From contig JAFUOD010000014.1 in NCBI GenBank assembly GCA_017472735.1, positions 1 through 64,000 on the forward strand: 64,000 nt of DNA, read 5' to 3'. The notes below the pieces were generated by a model. It ran no database searches and was not told where the DNA came from. It worked only from the letters and a program-made list of their open reading frames with translations. Of the stretch, positions 27,109 to 36,103 are shown one piece after another. Source of the stretch: Oscillospiraceae bacterium (lineage in GTDB: Bacteria; Bacillota; Clostridia; Oscillospirales; Ruminococcaceae). Position 1 is the stretch's first letter; each line of letters opens with the position of its first letter. The position numbers and the translations under genes are program-made.

Positions 27109-28872
27109 CTATTTATCGGTATAAGAGGCAACGATCCTGACCTCGCCCTCGGGCATTATAAAGCTTGTTGAGGTGTCGGTCTCGTCCTCTAAAACGACGT
27201 TGCCCGCAACGACTACCCATTTGCTGAACACCTTGCCGTTCGGAGCTTTGTCGGCAGTAAGCTTAACAGTCTCGCCTGCAAGTGCATCGGTTTTGTTTGC
27301 CTTGCCATAGGTTACGTTTACGGTATAGCCTGCAAATTCATAAATTGAAAACGCTGCAGGGTTGCCTGCATATCCGTTTATCAAGCCTCGTGAATTGTAG
27401 TTAAGGACATTTTCGCCGCAGGCAAATGTGAATGCATCGGCACTTCCGTCAATTACAAAGGTGTCGCCGGCACTTTCAAAGGTTGCGGTGATCGCACTGT
27501 CAGCGGTTGATGTGAACTTCGCATAGCCCTCGCCGTTGCCCAAAAGCCAGCCATCGCCCGATTTGGTTAAAACCCATTCTTTATCGGAGTATCTGCCGTA
27601 AACCGTATCTGTGCCGAAATCGGCGGCTTTTTCAATTGCAAAGCCGATACGCTTAACGCCGTTGGAATTTTCTTTTGTAACTACCTTGGGAAGCATGAAG
27701 AGGTTTGCGTTATAAATCAGCAGACAGCGTGCGCCGTCTTTAAGCTTTGAGGGGTTGGTTACACGAATGTATTTGCCGCCTTCGCCCTCGGTCGGCTCAT
27801 TTATGAGGTTTTTTATAAGCGAGGAATCGGTTACCTTGGTAAGTTGAACTGTTTGCGGAGAACTATAAACGGTTGTATTCGGCTCGTAAGCTTTTTCGCC
27901 CTGATAATTGTTTCTCACTCCCTGAGTTTTAAGGTTATGTATCCCCTCTCGGCTGTATCTTGAAACGGTTACGGTACCGTCGGTTATGGTAAACACCGAC
28001 ACAGTGAGGGTGTCATCGGCACCGTTTACGTTGGTATAATATCCGATATAGCCGGGGTTTAGGTAGGTAAAGTTTAGGGTTTCGGTTTTAAATTCGGTCC
28101 GGCTGTTCTGGGCAATCAATATTTCATCGCCCTTTGCGAGGTAAACGGTTGAGCCGCCAAGATAGTCATCCCAGCCGTTCGAGTGGTCGTGACCGAAAAG
28201 ATAAAAAATGTTTAAGCCTTTGGCGCCTGCCTCGTTTAAAACATTAAAAATGTAATTTGCGTGCATAGCGTCGCCGTCGTGATAGGTGCGCATGGAGTAG
28301 TTAAGCGGCAGATGTGACAGAATGAAAATGGGCTTGTCATAAGCGATAACGATTTTTTCGTTAAGGTATTCAATAAGCCTTTGAGCCGTGCGCTTGATGG
28401 TGGCTTCGTTGTCGTTGTGCCACATATAATCACTGTTGTGCAGAACAAAGACGCCGTATTCATCGTTTTCGGGGTCGTTATCTCCGCTCGGGCTTAACCC
28501 CTCGGTGCCAAGTGAAGCATCATGGTTGCCCTGAACGAAAACCATGTTCTGCGTAACAAGAGGACTGAACGATTCTTTGATTGCTTTTATACCCTCGACC
28601 GTTTCTTCGGTAACGCCGTAGGTGTGATGGGCATAGTCGCCGCAGAAGAATAATCCGTCGGCACTTGTTATATCGTTTGCATTAAGCGTTTGCACAAAGC
28701 TTTCAAGGATCTCCTGTCCCGGCTCGTTGCCGTCGGGGTGCTGAAAATCGGAACAGGCAATAAGCGTTGTTGTCGCGTCAGTTTGGTTTAAGGCAGCCGT
28801 GCATGAAGAAAGCAGCAGCGAAATAATCAATGTAATGCAAATGGTTAAAGCTGTAAATCGTTTTATACGCAT
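27109..28872 (-). CDS. Secreted calcineurin-like phosphoesterase lipoprotein
   Basis: A 587-residue lipoprotein (signal ends in L-S-S-C) with a metallophosphatase domain: S-D-F-Q-H-P-D in place of the usual D-x-H, F-C-G-D-Y, Q-G-N-H-D, S-H-L-P-L-N and F-G-H-D-H. The second half has beta-rich parts, and the last 80 residues resemble a bacterial repeat domain (G-E-T-V-K-L-T-A, F-S-K-W, M-P-E-G-E-V-R-I-V-A-S-Y) found in clostridial surface proteins. The start is the ATG with GGGGAGGA seven bases before it. It acts outside the cell; substrate unknown. Single gene. Confidence 0.85.
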   Translation of the reverse strand: MRIKRFTALTICITLIISLLLSSCTAALNQTDATTTLIACSDFQHPDGNEPGQEILESFVQTLNANDITSADGLFFCGDYAHHTYGVTEETVEGIKAIKESFSPLVTQNMVFVQGNHDASLGTEGLSPSGDNDPENDEYGVFVLHNSDYMWHNDNEATIKRTAQRLIEYLNEKIVIAYDKPIFILSHLPLNYSMRTYHDGDAMHANYIFNVLNEAGAKGLNIFYLFGHDHSNGWDDYLGGSTVYLAKGDEILIAQNSRTEFKTETLNFTYLNPGYIGYYTNVNGADDTLTVSVFTITDGTVTVSRYSREGIHNLKTQGVRNNYQGEKAYEPNTTVYSSPQTVQLTKVTDSSLIKNLINEPTEGEGGKYIRVTNPSKLKDGARCLLIYNANLFMLPKVVTKENSNGVKRIGFAIEKAADFGTDTVYGRYSDKEWVLTKSGDGWLLGNGEGYAKFTSTADSAITATFESAGDTFVIDGSADAFTFACGENVLNYNSRGLINGYAGNPAAFSIYEFAGYTVNVTYGKANKTDALAGETVKLTADKAPNGKVFSKWVVVAGNVVLEDETDTSTSFIMPEGEVRIVASYTDK

Positions 28873-28991
28873 TGATACGTCCTCCCCTTTTAAAACAACT
28901 TTTGATGTTGATTTTAATTTACCCTTGTTGGCTGTTAAAGTCAAGAGGGTCAACCCGATTAAGCATGATATATCAATTTAAAGCTGTTATA

Positions 28992-29020
28992 TTGACACAT
29001 AGTAACACTTGTGTTAAAAT
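28992..29020 (+). promoter_or_regulatory. Promoter and operator of the marR-ABC operon
   Basis: TTGACA at 28992-28997, 17 bases, TAAAAT at 29015-29020. The perfect palindrome TAACAC-TT-GTGTTA (29003-29016) fills the spacer and touches the -10 box. A repressor bound there would block RNA polymerase, which fits autorepression by the MarR-family product encoded 51 bases downstream. Confidence 0.75.
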
Positions 29021-29070
29021 AGTTGCAGGTAAAACTGTTTTAAATGAAACTAATTTTGCGGGAGGTAATT

Positions 29071-29508
29071 ATGGCTACGATAATGAGAAAAATGAACGTT
29101 ATAAGCCGTTGCGAAGCGATATATCGCACGCAGCGTTCGAGCGAGCAGCTTTTGGGAATATATCACAGCTATGTTTTTGCAATTTGCAAAAATCCTGGCG
29201 CCTCGCAGGATAAGCTGGCGAAATATTTGTGCATTAACAAAAGCAGCGTTACACGGCACTTGAGTGCACTTGAAAAGGACGGATATGTTGAGCGCCGTGT
29301 GAGCGAAAGCGACAAGCGCGAAACGCTGGTGTATCCGACGCAGAAAATGCTTGACATTTTGCCCGAGGTTGTAAAAATTACGAGCGACTGGAACGCTTTG
29401 GTTGCCGAGGGTATTAGCGAGGAAGAGCTTGCTTTATTTAACAGCATTATGGACAGGATGCTTGAAAAATCTATGAAAATTATTTATTCGGGAGACAGTG
29501 CAGAGTGA
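29071..29508 (+). CDS. MarR-family repressor
   Basis: A 145-residue winged-helix protein: P-G-A-S-Q-D-K-L-A-K-Y-L-C-I-N-K-S-S-V-T-R is the HTH and R-R-V-S-E-S-D-K-R-E-T-L-V-Y the wing with the conserved D-x-R. The start at the ATG after GGGAGGT is preferred; an ATG nine codons upstream lacks a site. It is coupled to the first ABC gene (GTGA overlap). It probably represses its own operon through the palindrome in the promoter and releases on binding a small molecule, perhaps a substrate of the exporter. Confidence 0.92.
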   Translation: MATIMRKMNVISRCEAIYRTQRSSEQLLGIYHSYVFAICKNPGASQDKLAKYLCINKSSVTRHLSALEKDGYVERRVSESDKRETLVYPTQKMLDILPEVVKITSDWNALVAEGISEEELALFNSIMDRMLEKSMKIIYSGDSAE

Positions 29509-31226
29509 GAACGGTAATTGGATATTTAAAACAGTATGTAGGGCGAATGTCGTTGGGGTTTGTTATTAAAACACTTGGCACGCTTGCCGAGCTTATGCTG
29601 CCCTATATTTTAAGCCACATTTTAGAAAACGTAATAGGTAAGGAGATAAGCGAGGTTATATTCTGGGGCGGACTGATGATCTTGTTCTCGGGTGTTGCGT
29701 GCGTTTTTAACGTTATTGCAAACAGAATGGCAGCAAAGGTCTCGCGTAATTTTGCCGAAAGTATGCGAAAAGACCTGTTTATTAAAACGCTCAGGCTTTC
29801 GGCGGCGCAGACGGATAAGTTTACTATCCCCTCGTTGGAATCTCGTATAACAACGGATACATATAACGTACACGGATTTATTAACATGATGCAAAGGCTT
29901 GGCGTGCGTGCGCCCATTATGCTTTTGGGCGGAATTGCCATAACCTTGTTTATGGACTTTAACCTATCGCTTGTAATGATCGCCATGCTGCCATTGATTT
30001 TTGTGACGGTATACTTCATATCGAAAAAGGGCGTGCCGCTTTATACAAAGGTTCAGCGCTCGGTGGATAACATGGTGCGAGTTGTTCGCGAGGACGCACA
30101 GGGTATAAGAGTTATTAAGGCGCTCTCGAAAACAGATTATGAGCACCGCCGTTACGAGACCGTAAACCGCGCCTTGATTAAGGATGAGACCCGTGCAGGC
30201 GTTATTATGGGCACGGTTAACCCCATTATGACAGTTTTAATGAACATGGGAAGCATTGCGGTTATTGCGTTGGGTGCAAACCTCATTTCGGGAGGAAGCT
30301 CGAGCCCCGAAACGGTTATCGCATTTATGCAGTATTTCACGCTTATTTCGATGGCAATGATGTCGGTTACAAGAATGTTTGTAATGTATACTAAGTGCGC
30401 CGCCTCTGCAAGAAGAATTGCCGAAGTGCTTAACTCTCCCGAGGATATAACGGTTAAAACCAAGGAAGAATATCCGAACAAAAAGACAGACGCACACATT
30501 GTTTTTGACAACGTGTCTTTCTCGTATAACGGCAAGAAAAACAACCTTGAAAACATAAGCTTTGAGATACCGAGAGGCGGTTCGCTTGGAATTATCGGTG
30601 CAACAGGCTCGGGTAAATCAACGGTTATCAAGCTTCTGCTTAGGTTTTACGATGCCGACAAGGGCGGCATTTACATAAACGGCGAGAATATAAAAACCCT
30701 TGAAAAGGCTGAATTTTACGCCATGTTCGGTTCGGCGCTTCAGCACGACTTTTTGTATGCCGACACAATTGAAGAAAACATAAAGTTTGGCAGAGATATT
30801 TCGTTTGACGATGTTAAGCGTGCGACAGATATTGCGCAGGCAAGCGATTTTATTGAAGGCTTTGCAGACGGATATAGCCATGTTCTCTCTCCTCACGGAA
30901 CTAATATTTCGGGCGGACAGAAGCAAAGGGTTTTGATTTCACGTGCGATTGCGGCTCGTCCCGAAATCCTCATTTTAGACGACAGCTCATCGGCACTTGA
31001 CTATAAAACAGATGCCGCACTTAGAAAAGCGTTAAACGAAAATATGTCGGGAACTACTGTTGTGACCGTTGCACAGCGTGTAAGCTCGGTTAAAGATTGC
31101 GGACTGATAATTGTTTTGGATGAGGGAAGAATTATCGGCATTGGCGACCACGAACATTTGCTTGAAAATTGCGAGGAATACCGTGAGATTAGCGAGTCAC
31201 AGATGGGAGGTGCTTTTGTTGACTAA
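29505..31226 (+). CDS. ABC exporter half-transporter with degenerate NBD
   Basis: A 573-residue fusion of six membrane helices (about 15-300) and an ATPase domain: Walker A G-A-T-G-S-G-K-S-T, signature I-S-G-G-Q-K-Q-R, Walker B I-L-I-L-D-D. The usual catalytic Glu after Walker B is Asp here, the hallmark of the non-hydrolysing half of heterodimeric exporters such as BmrC or TM287. It begins with a GTG that overlaps the MarR stop. The partner gene overlaps its 3' end. The cargo is unknown; multidrug export is the usual role of such MarR-linked pairs. Confidence 0.92.
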   Translation: MRTVIGYLKQYVGRMSLGFVIKTLGTLAELMLPYILSHILENVIGKEISEVIFWGGLMILFSGVACVFNVIANRMAAKVSRNFAESMRKDLFIKTLRLSAAQTDKFTIPSLESRITTDTYNVHGFINMMQRLGVRAPIMLLGGIAITLFMDFNLSLVMIAMLPLIFVTVYFISKKGVPLYTKVQRSVDNMVRVVREDAQGIRVIKALSKTDYEHRRYETVNRALIKDETRAGVIMGTVNPIMTVLMNMGSIAVIALGANLISGGSSSPETVIAFMQYFTLISMAMMSVTRMFVMYTKCAASARRIAEVLNSPEDITVKTKEEYPNKKTDAHIVFDNVSFSYNGKKNNLENISFEIPRGGSLGIIGATGSGKSTVIKLLLRFYDADKGGIYINGENIKTLEKAEFYAMFGSALQHDFLYADTIEENIKFGRDISFDDVKRATDIAQASDFIEGFADGYSHVLSPHGTNISGGQKQRVLISRAIAARPEILILDDSSSALDYKTDAALRKALNENMSGTTVVTVAQRVSSVKDCGLIIVLDEGRIIGIGDHEHLLENCEEYREISESQMGGAFVD

Positions 31227-33018
31227 GCCGGAAAAGAAAAAAATGGACCGCAAAACAGCCAAAAGCATCTTTTTGCGGCTGTGCAGGTATGTTTTGGGAT
31301 ATTGGTATCTGTTTTTACCTGCGGTTGTTTTAACGCTGTTTTCAAATCAGCTTTCGCTTTTGGGCCCGAAATATTCGGGCGAGGCAATTGACGCCTTGGC
31401 GGCAGTTGGCGGAGTGGATTTTGAATCGGTGTGGTATAATGTTGGTAAAATGCTTATTTGCTATGCAGTATCGGCTGTGATGTCATATCTTTTAGCTGTG
31501 CTGATGATTCACATTAGCCAAAAGATTGTTTTTACCATGCGTAAGCAGCTTTTTGAAAAGCTCACATCGCTGCCTGTCGGTTATTTCGACACACACCCGA
31601 CAGGAGATATTATAAGCCATATTTCTTATGACATCGACACCATTAACAGCACGCTCTCGCACGATTTGGTGCAGATAATGACAAGTATTTACACGGTTTT
31701 AGGCTCACTGGTGTTTATGTGGAATATTTCGAAGCCTTTGATTGCTGTGTTTGCCATAACCGTACCCGCGGCTATCATCTTTACAAGATACCGTTCAAAA
31801 CGCGTGCGTCCTTTGTTCTCGAAGCGTTCTAAAAAGCTTGGTGAGCTTAACGGCTATGCCGAGGAGATGCTTTCGGGTTGCCGTTCGATTCAAGCATATG
31901 CCCGTGAGGACACGATCGGCGGCAGATTCAACCTAAGAAACAAGGATTCGATGGATGCTTATTACAAAGCGGATTATTACGGTGCGGCAATGGGACCCTC
32001 GGTAAACTTTATTAACAACCTGTCGATATCGTTGGTAATGATCTTGGGCGGCATACTTTATTTATATTCGCAAAACGGCATTGTAAAAGAAGGCACGCTG
32101 TTCTTTATTACCCTTGGCGGTGTGGCACAGTTTGTGCAGTATTCGCGCAAATTTGCAGGACCTATTAACGAATTCGCTAACATTTTAAGCGAATTGCAGT
32201 CGGCTTTTTCGGCGGCAGAAAGAGTGTTTAAAATTTTGGACGAAGAGCCCGAAAGCGCTGACATTCCGAACGCTTTAGTCTTGGACGACGTTGAGGGCGA
32301 GGTCGAATTTGAAAACGTAGTGTTTGGATACACCCCGCAAAAGACGATTTTGAAGGATATTTCGTTTGTGGCTGAGCCCGGAAAAACTATTGCGATCGTT
32401 GGACCCACGGGTGCCGGAAAGACAACTATAATTAACCTTTTGATGCGTTTTTATGATGTTACAAACGGAAGCACCTCGGTTGACGGAGTTGACATAAGGA
32501 AGATCACAAGAAAGTCGCTGAGGCAGGCTTACACAATGGTTTTGCAGGATACATGGCTATTTTGCGGAACGATTTATGAAAACATTGCCTATGGTCGTGA
32601 GGGTGCGACCCCCGACGAAGTGAAAGCGGCAGCAAAGGCGGCACGAATCGACAGCTATATTGAATCGTTGCCCGACGGTTATGATACCGTTTTGACTGAT
32701 GACGGCATTAACATCTCGAAAGGTCAGCGACAGCTTATTACCATTGCACGAGCTATGATATCGAACTCGCACATGCTGATTTTGGACGAAGCGACATCGA
32801 ATGTAGACTCTCGAACAGAGATTAAGATTCAGGAGGCTATGACAGAGCTGATGAAGGGCAGAACCTGCTTTATTATTGCACACAGACTTTCGACGATTCA
32901 GAATGCTGACAAGATTTTGGTTATTCAGGACGGACGGATAACAGAATCGGGAACGCACGATGAGCTTTTACAAAAAGGCGGATTTTACAGCACGCTTTAT
33001 AATTCGCAGTTCAGTTAA
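31219..33018 (+). CDS. ABC exporter half-transporter with canonical NBD
   Basis: A 599-residue partner: membrane domain (about 30-325), Walker A G-P-T-G-A-G-K-T-T, signature I-S-K-G-Q-R-Q, Walker B M-L-I-L-D-E with the catalytic Glu, and an A-H-R-L-S-T switch. The signature has S-K-G where S-G-G is usual. The start is set at a TTG, 8 bases after GGGAGG and overlapping the previous stop; a longer frame with ATG at 31111 lies wholly inside the upstream gene and is unlikely. With the preceding half it should form one heterodimeric exporter. Confidence 0.92.
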   Translation: MTKPEKKKMDRKTAKSIFLRLCRYVLGYWYLFLPAVVLTLFSNQLSLLGPKYSGEAIDALAAVGGVDFESVWYNVGKMLICYAVSAVMSYLLAVLMIHISQKIVFTMRKQLFEKLTSLPVGYFDTHPTGDIISHISYDIDTINSTLSHDLVQIMTSIYTVLGSLVFMWNISKPLIAVFAITVPAAIIFTRYRSKRVRPLFSKRSKKLGELNGYAEEMLSGCRSIQAYAREDTIGGRFNLRNKDSMDAYYKADYYGAAMGPSVNFINNLSISLVMILGGILYLYSQNGIVKEGTLFFITLGGVAQFVQYSRKFAGPINEFANILSELQSAFSAAERVFKILDEEPESADIPNALVLDDVEGEVEFENVVFGYTPQKTILKDISFVAEPGKTIAIVGPTGAGKTTIINLLMRFYDVTNGSTSVDGVDIRKITRKSLRQAYTMVLQDTWLFCGTIYENIAYGREGATPDEVKAAAKAARIDSYIESLPDGYDTVLTDDGINISKGQRQLITIARAMISNSHMLILDEATSNVDSRTEIKIQEAMTELMKGRTCFIIAHRLSTIQNADKILVIQDGRITESGTHDELLQKGGFYSTLYNSQFS

Positions 33019-33021
33019 CAT

Positions 33022-33055
33022 TAAACCCTCTTGCCGGCTAAAGCAAGAGGGTTTA
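33022..33055. terminator. Bidirectional terminator after the ABC operon
   Basis: A perfect 13-bp stem TAAACCCTCTTGC with GCAAGAGGGTTTA, loop of 8, between convergent genes. Confidence 0.85.
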
Positions 33056-33057
33056 TT

Positions 33058-35076
33058 CTATATCTGCGATTCGTTTAATGCGCCGCGCGCCCACAAAATC
33101 CATTTTGAACGGTCAAGCGGATTAACACCGCGGCGCGGAGCATCTTCGCCTGTGCCTTTGGGACATTCACGGTAGCCGTAAAACTGCGTTGAGCATACCC
33201 CTCTGCCCGATGAGAAGGACGCTAAGCGTGTGGGGAAATCCATGAAGTTTGCAAACGGCACAATGCTGTCGATAGTGACCGTATCGTCACGCACGAAGGG
33301 AGCGTCGTATTCACCGCCGCCGCGCACAATTTCGGTAATAAGCTTGCCCGAAAGCTCTGCAGGGGCTATTATCCTCATTTTTAAAAGAGGCTCTAACAGC
33401 GTTGAACCGCAGTTAACAAGTGCGTTCATAAACGCCATGGGGGTGGCAACAAAGAAATCGAGCGGATGAGTGTGAACTGTGTGGTGCTCACCGCCGATGA
33501 GAGTGCACTTAAAGTCTGTGACCTCCCACCCGTGGAGACCCTGCTCGAGGCAGGAATTGAAGGAACGGTGAATATGGCTTTGATATTTATAAAAGCATTG
33601 GTTATTTGGCAGTCTGCCGTGGTAGCTTACACCGTAACCGCGCGGCATTGGTTCGAACATAAAGTTAACTATTGCCCAACAGGGCTTTGGCATAGTGTAA
33701 ACGCCAAGACCTGTACCTTTGTTTGTGGGCGTTTCACGGTAGATAACAGTTGGCGCCGAGAAGTTTGCCTGTAAGCCGTATCTTTCCTCTAAGAGAGATT
33801 TTAAAATCTCGGACTGGATGCTGCCTGTAAGATTGATTACAATTTCGGACTGGCCGTTTTCCCACTTGGCGTCGATGTAAGGCTCTTCGTCCGAAAGCTC
33901 TTTAAGTGCAAGGGCGAGCTTGGGCAAGGCTTCGGGGTGGTCGCTGACAGGGGTTGCGCGCACACGCAAAAGAGGGTGCGCCAGCGCATATTTTTTTGAA
34001 GGAGTAACAGAGCCTACAAATCTGCCGACTTTGGCTTTTGTTAGACCGCAAAGTGCGGCAATGTCGCCGGCGTTTACGATGCCGGCATCGCTATATCTGC
34101 CGCCCTGTGCCTTGCGTATTTGCGAAACTTTATCCTTGGCTGAAACATCCTCCTCGACAGGGATAGCCGAGTTATCATCGGCGACGGTGTTTTGAGACAC
34201 ATAATTGGGCGAGAGGACAGCGACGGAATCACGGTTCTGAATCTTGCCGCCGAACATTCGCACATGGGCTATTTTACCCATTGCCTTGTCGTGGTCGATT
34301 TTGAAAATAATACCCGAGGTCTCCTCCGTCCGCTTATACTCGGCATGAGGCATATATTTGGTAATAAAATCAAGAAGTTCTTTAACACCTATTCCCTTTT
34401 TAGCACAGCCGCACATAACAGGAGTGATTTTGTTTTGGTGAATTGCTTTTGGCAGCATTTCTTCAATTCTGTCAGGCGGCAGAGTCTCATCAATTAAGAA
34501 AAGCTCGGCGGCGAAGTCGTTAATTTCGGCCAGAGCTTCGGTAACGGCATAAGAAAAGCTGGGTGCTTTGATATCGCATTGGTCTGTGCCCTCGCCTGTC
34601 GGCTCATTAATCGGCATATATACGGTTTTGCCGCCTGATAAGCGGTTAAGCTCGGATATGATTCCTTTAAAATCGGAGCCTGCACGGTCGAGCTTGTTAA
34701 TAAAGATCATTCTCGGCAAGCCGATCTGTGTGAGCGCATTAAGAAGATTTTCAGTGTGCGCCTTTATGCCGTCGGGCGAGGATATGACAAGGATAGCAAA
34801 GTCCAAAGCTTCAAGGCATCTTTCGACCTCGCCGGCAAAATCGACGTGGCCGGGAGTGTCTATAATGTTTACAGTCTCTCCGTTCCATTTTAAAGAGGCT
34901 GTGGCAGAGCGCACCGAGATTCCACGCTGACGCTCGACCAAAAGTGAATCGGTGCGGGCGGTGCCGTCATCGACCGAGCCGAGGTCACGAATAACGCCGG
35001 AGGTATATAAAAGCTGTTCGGTTAGTGTGGTCTTGCCTGCGTCAACATGGGCAAGGATTCCTAAATTGCGATACAA
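33058..35076 (-). CDS. TetM/TetW-like ribosomal protection GTPase
   Basis: A 672-residue translational GTPase of EF-G shape: G1 A-H-V-D-A-G-K-T, D-D-G-T-A-R-T-D, R-G-I-S, G3 D-T-P-G-H, G4 N-K-L-D, followed by EF-G domains. It starts and reads like tetracycline ribosomal protection proteins (N-L-G-I-L-A-H-V-D-A-G-K-T-T-L-T-E) but diverges in the rest. Many Clostridia carry such chromosomal paralogues of unproven resistance role. The start is a TTG with AGGAGG nine bases before it. It stands alone, convergent with the ABC exporter. Resistance is possible, not shown. Confidence 0.8.
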   Translation of the reverse strand: MYRNLGILAHVDAGKTTLTEQLLYTSGVIRDLGSVDDGTARTDSLLVERQRGISVRSATASLKWNGETVNIIDTPGHVDFAGEVERCLEALDFAILVISSPDGIKAHTENLLNALTQIGLPRMIFINKLDRAGSDFKGIISELNRLSGGKTVYMPINEPTGEGTDQCDIKAPSFSYAVTEALAEINDFAAELFLIDETLPPDRIEEMLPKAIHQNKITPVMCGCAKKGIGVKELLDFITKYMPHAEYKRTEETSGIIFKIDHDKAMGKIAHVRMFGGKIQNRDSVAVLSPNYVSQNTVADDNSAIPVEEDVSAKDKVSQIRKAQGGRYSDAGIVNAGDIAALCGLTKAKVGRFVGSVTPSKKYALAHPLLRVRATPVSDHPEALPKLALALKELSDEEPYIDAKWENGQSEIVINLTGSIQSEILKSLLEERYGLQANFSAPTVIYRETPTNKGTGLGVYTMPKPCWAIVNFMFEPMPRGYGVSYHGRLPNNQCFYKYQSHIHRSFNSCLEQGLHGWEVTDFKCTLIGGEHHTVHTHPLDFFVATPMAFMNALVNCGSTLLEPLLKMRIIAPAELSGKLITEIVRGGGEYDAPFVRDDTVTIDSIVPFANFMDFPTRLASFSSGRGVCSTQFYGYRECPKGTGEDAPRRGVNPLDRSKWILWARGALNESQI

Positions 35077-35217
35077 ATAAATGCACCTCCTGCATTTAAA
35101 GAAAATTCATGTCAAAAGCATTATATCATAGACAAATAAGTGTGGCAAGGTGTTGCAAATGTTTTTTATATGTTGTAAAATGAAAGTGATAATTTTAGTG
35201 TTTGAAGGAGGGCTTAT

Positions 35218-36093
35218 ATGACACACGACTCGAACAGAATTACAAGAGAATATTTTGATTCACTTCTTTTAGAGGCACGCTATATTGATTCGGACTTGCC
35301 CGACCTTAGCTTTGAGCTTTTCGGTGAGACCTTTAATACCCCTATCATGACTGCGGCGCTTTCGCACTTGCATAAAATTTGCGATAACGCAATGGTTGAG
35401 ATCGCAAAGGGCGCAAGTGATGCCGGCGCTGTTCATTGGGTGGGCATGGGTGAATATGACGAAATGAAAGCTATTTTTGCGAGTGCAAAGACAGTGAGAA
35501 TAATTAAACCTCATGCAAATAACGATGATGTTTTATGGCGAATTGAGCACGCTGTTAACAACGGTGCTTTTGCCGTTGGTATGGATATTGACCACGCTTT
35601 TTCGTGGGACGGAAATTATGACAACGTGCTTGGTTTGCCGATGAAGCCGAAATCGTTTGATGAGATTAAAATGTTTGTTAAAGCCGCTAAGGTGCCGTTT
35701 ATTATCAAGGGCGTTTTAAGTGTTAAGGACGCTGTAAAATGTGCTGAAGCAGGCGTTAAGGGTATTGTTGTCTCGCACCACCACGGAATTATGAACTATG
35801 CTGTGCCTCCGTTGATGGTTTTGCCTGATATTAAAAAAGCAGTTGGCGACAGCATGAAGATTTTTGCCGACTGCGGCTTTGAAAGCGGCATGGACGTTTA
35901 TAAGGCTATGGCGTTGGGCGCCGATGCTGTTTGCGTGGGCAGAAACCTGATGGGACCCTTGACCGAGGGCGCAAAGGGAGTTACAAGGCGGATAAATGAG
36001 CTTAACAACGAGCTTAAAGCAACAATGGCGAGAACCGGAGTAAAAAGCCTTAAAGAATTTGACCCAAGCATTATTCATTACAGAAACTTTTAG
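35218..36093 (+). CDS. FMN-dependent alpha-hydroxy-acid dehydrogenase-like protein
   Basis: A 291-residue TIM-barrel protein with the pattern of the lactate/glycolate oxidase family: P-F-I-I-K-G-V-L, A-G-V-K-G-I-V-V-S-H-H-H-G, F-A-D-C-G-F-E-S-G-M-D-V-Y-K-A, and G-A-D-A-V-C-V-G-R-N. It is about 60 residues shorter than classical members; the usual N-D-H-G-G is replaced by S-H-H-H-G, so the substrate may differ. It is followed after 10 bases by a sugar-isomerase-like gene, so the two form an operon. Upstream GGAGGG marks the start. Confidence 0.8.
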   Translation: MTHDSNRITREYFDSLLLEARYIDSDLPDLSFELFGETFNTPIMTAALSHLHKICDNAMVEIAKGASDAGAVHWVGMGEYDEMKAIFASAKTVRIIKPHANNDDVLWRIEHAVNNGAFAVGMDIDHAFSWDGNYDNVLGLPMKPKSFDEIKMFVKAAKVPFIIKGVLSVKDAVKCAEAGVKGIVVSHHHGIMNYAVPPLMVLPDIKKAVGDSMKIFADCGFESGMDVYKAMALGADAVCVGRNLMGPLTEGAKGVTRRINELNNELKATMARTGVKSLKEFDPSIIHYRNF

Positions 36094-36103
36094 GAGGTAA
36101 CAC

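Noticed and set aside
33058-35076. Calling a named tetracycline resistance gene
   Set aside because: The sequence diverges from Tet(M), Tet(O) and Tet(W) beyond the GTPase domain as I recall them, and no mobile context is present.
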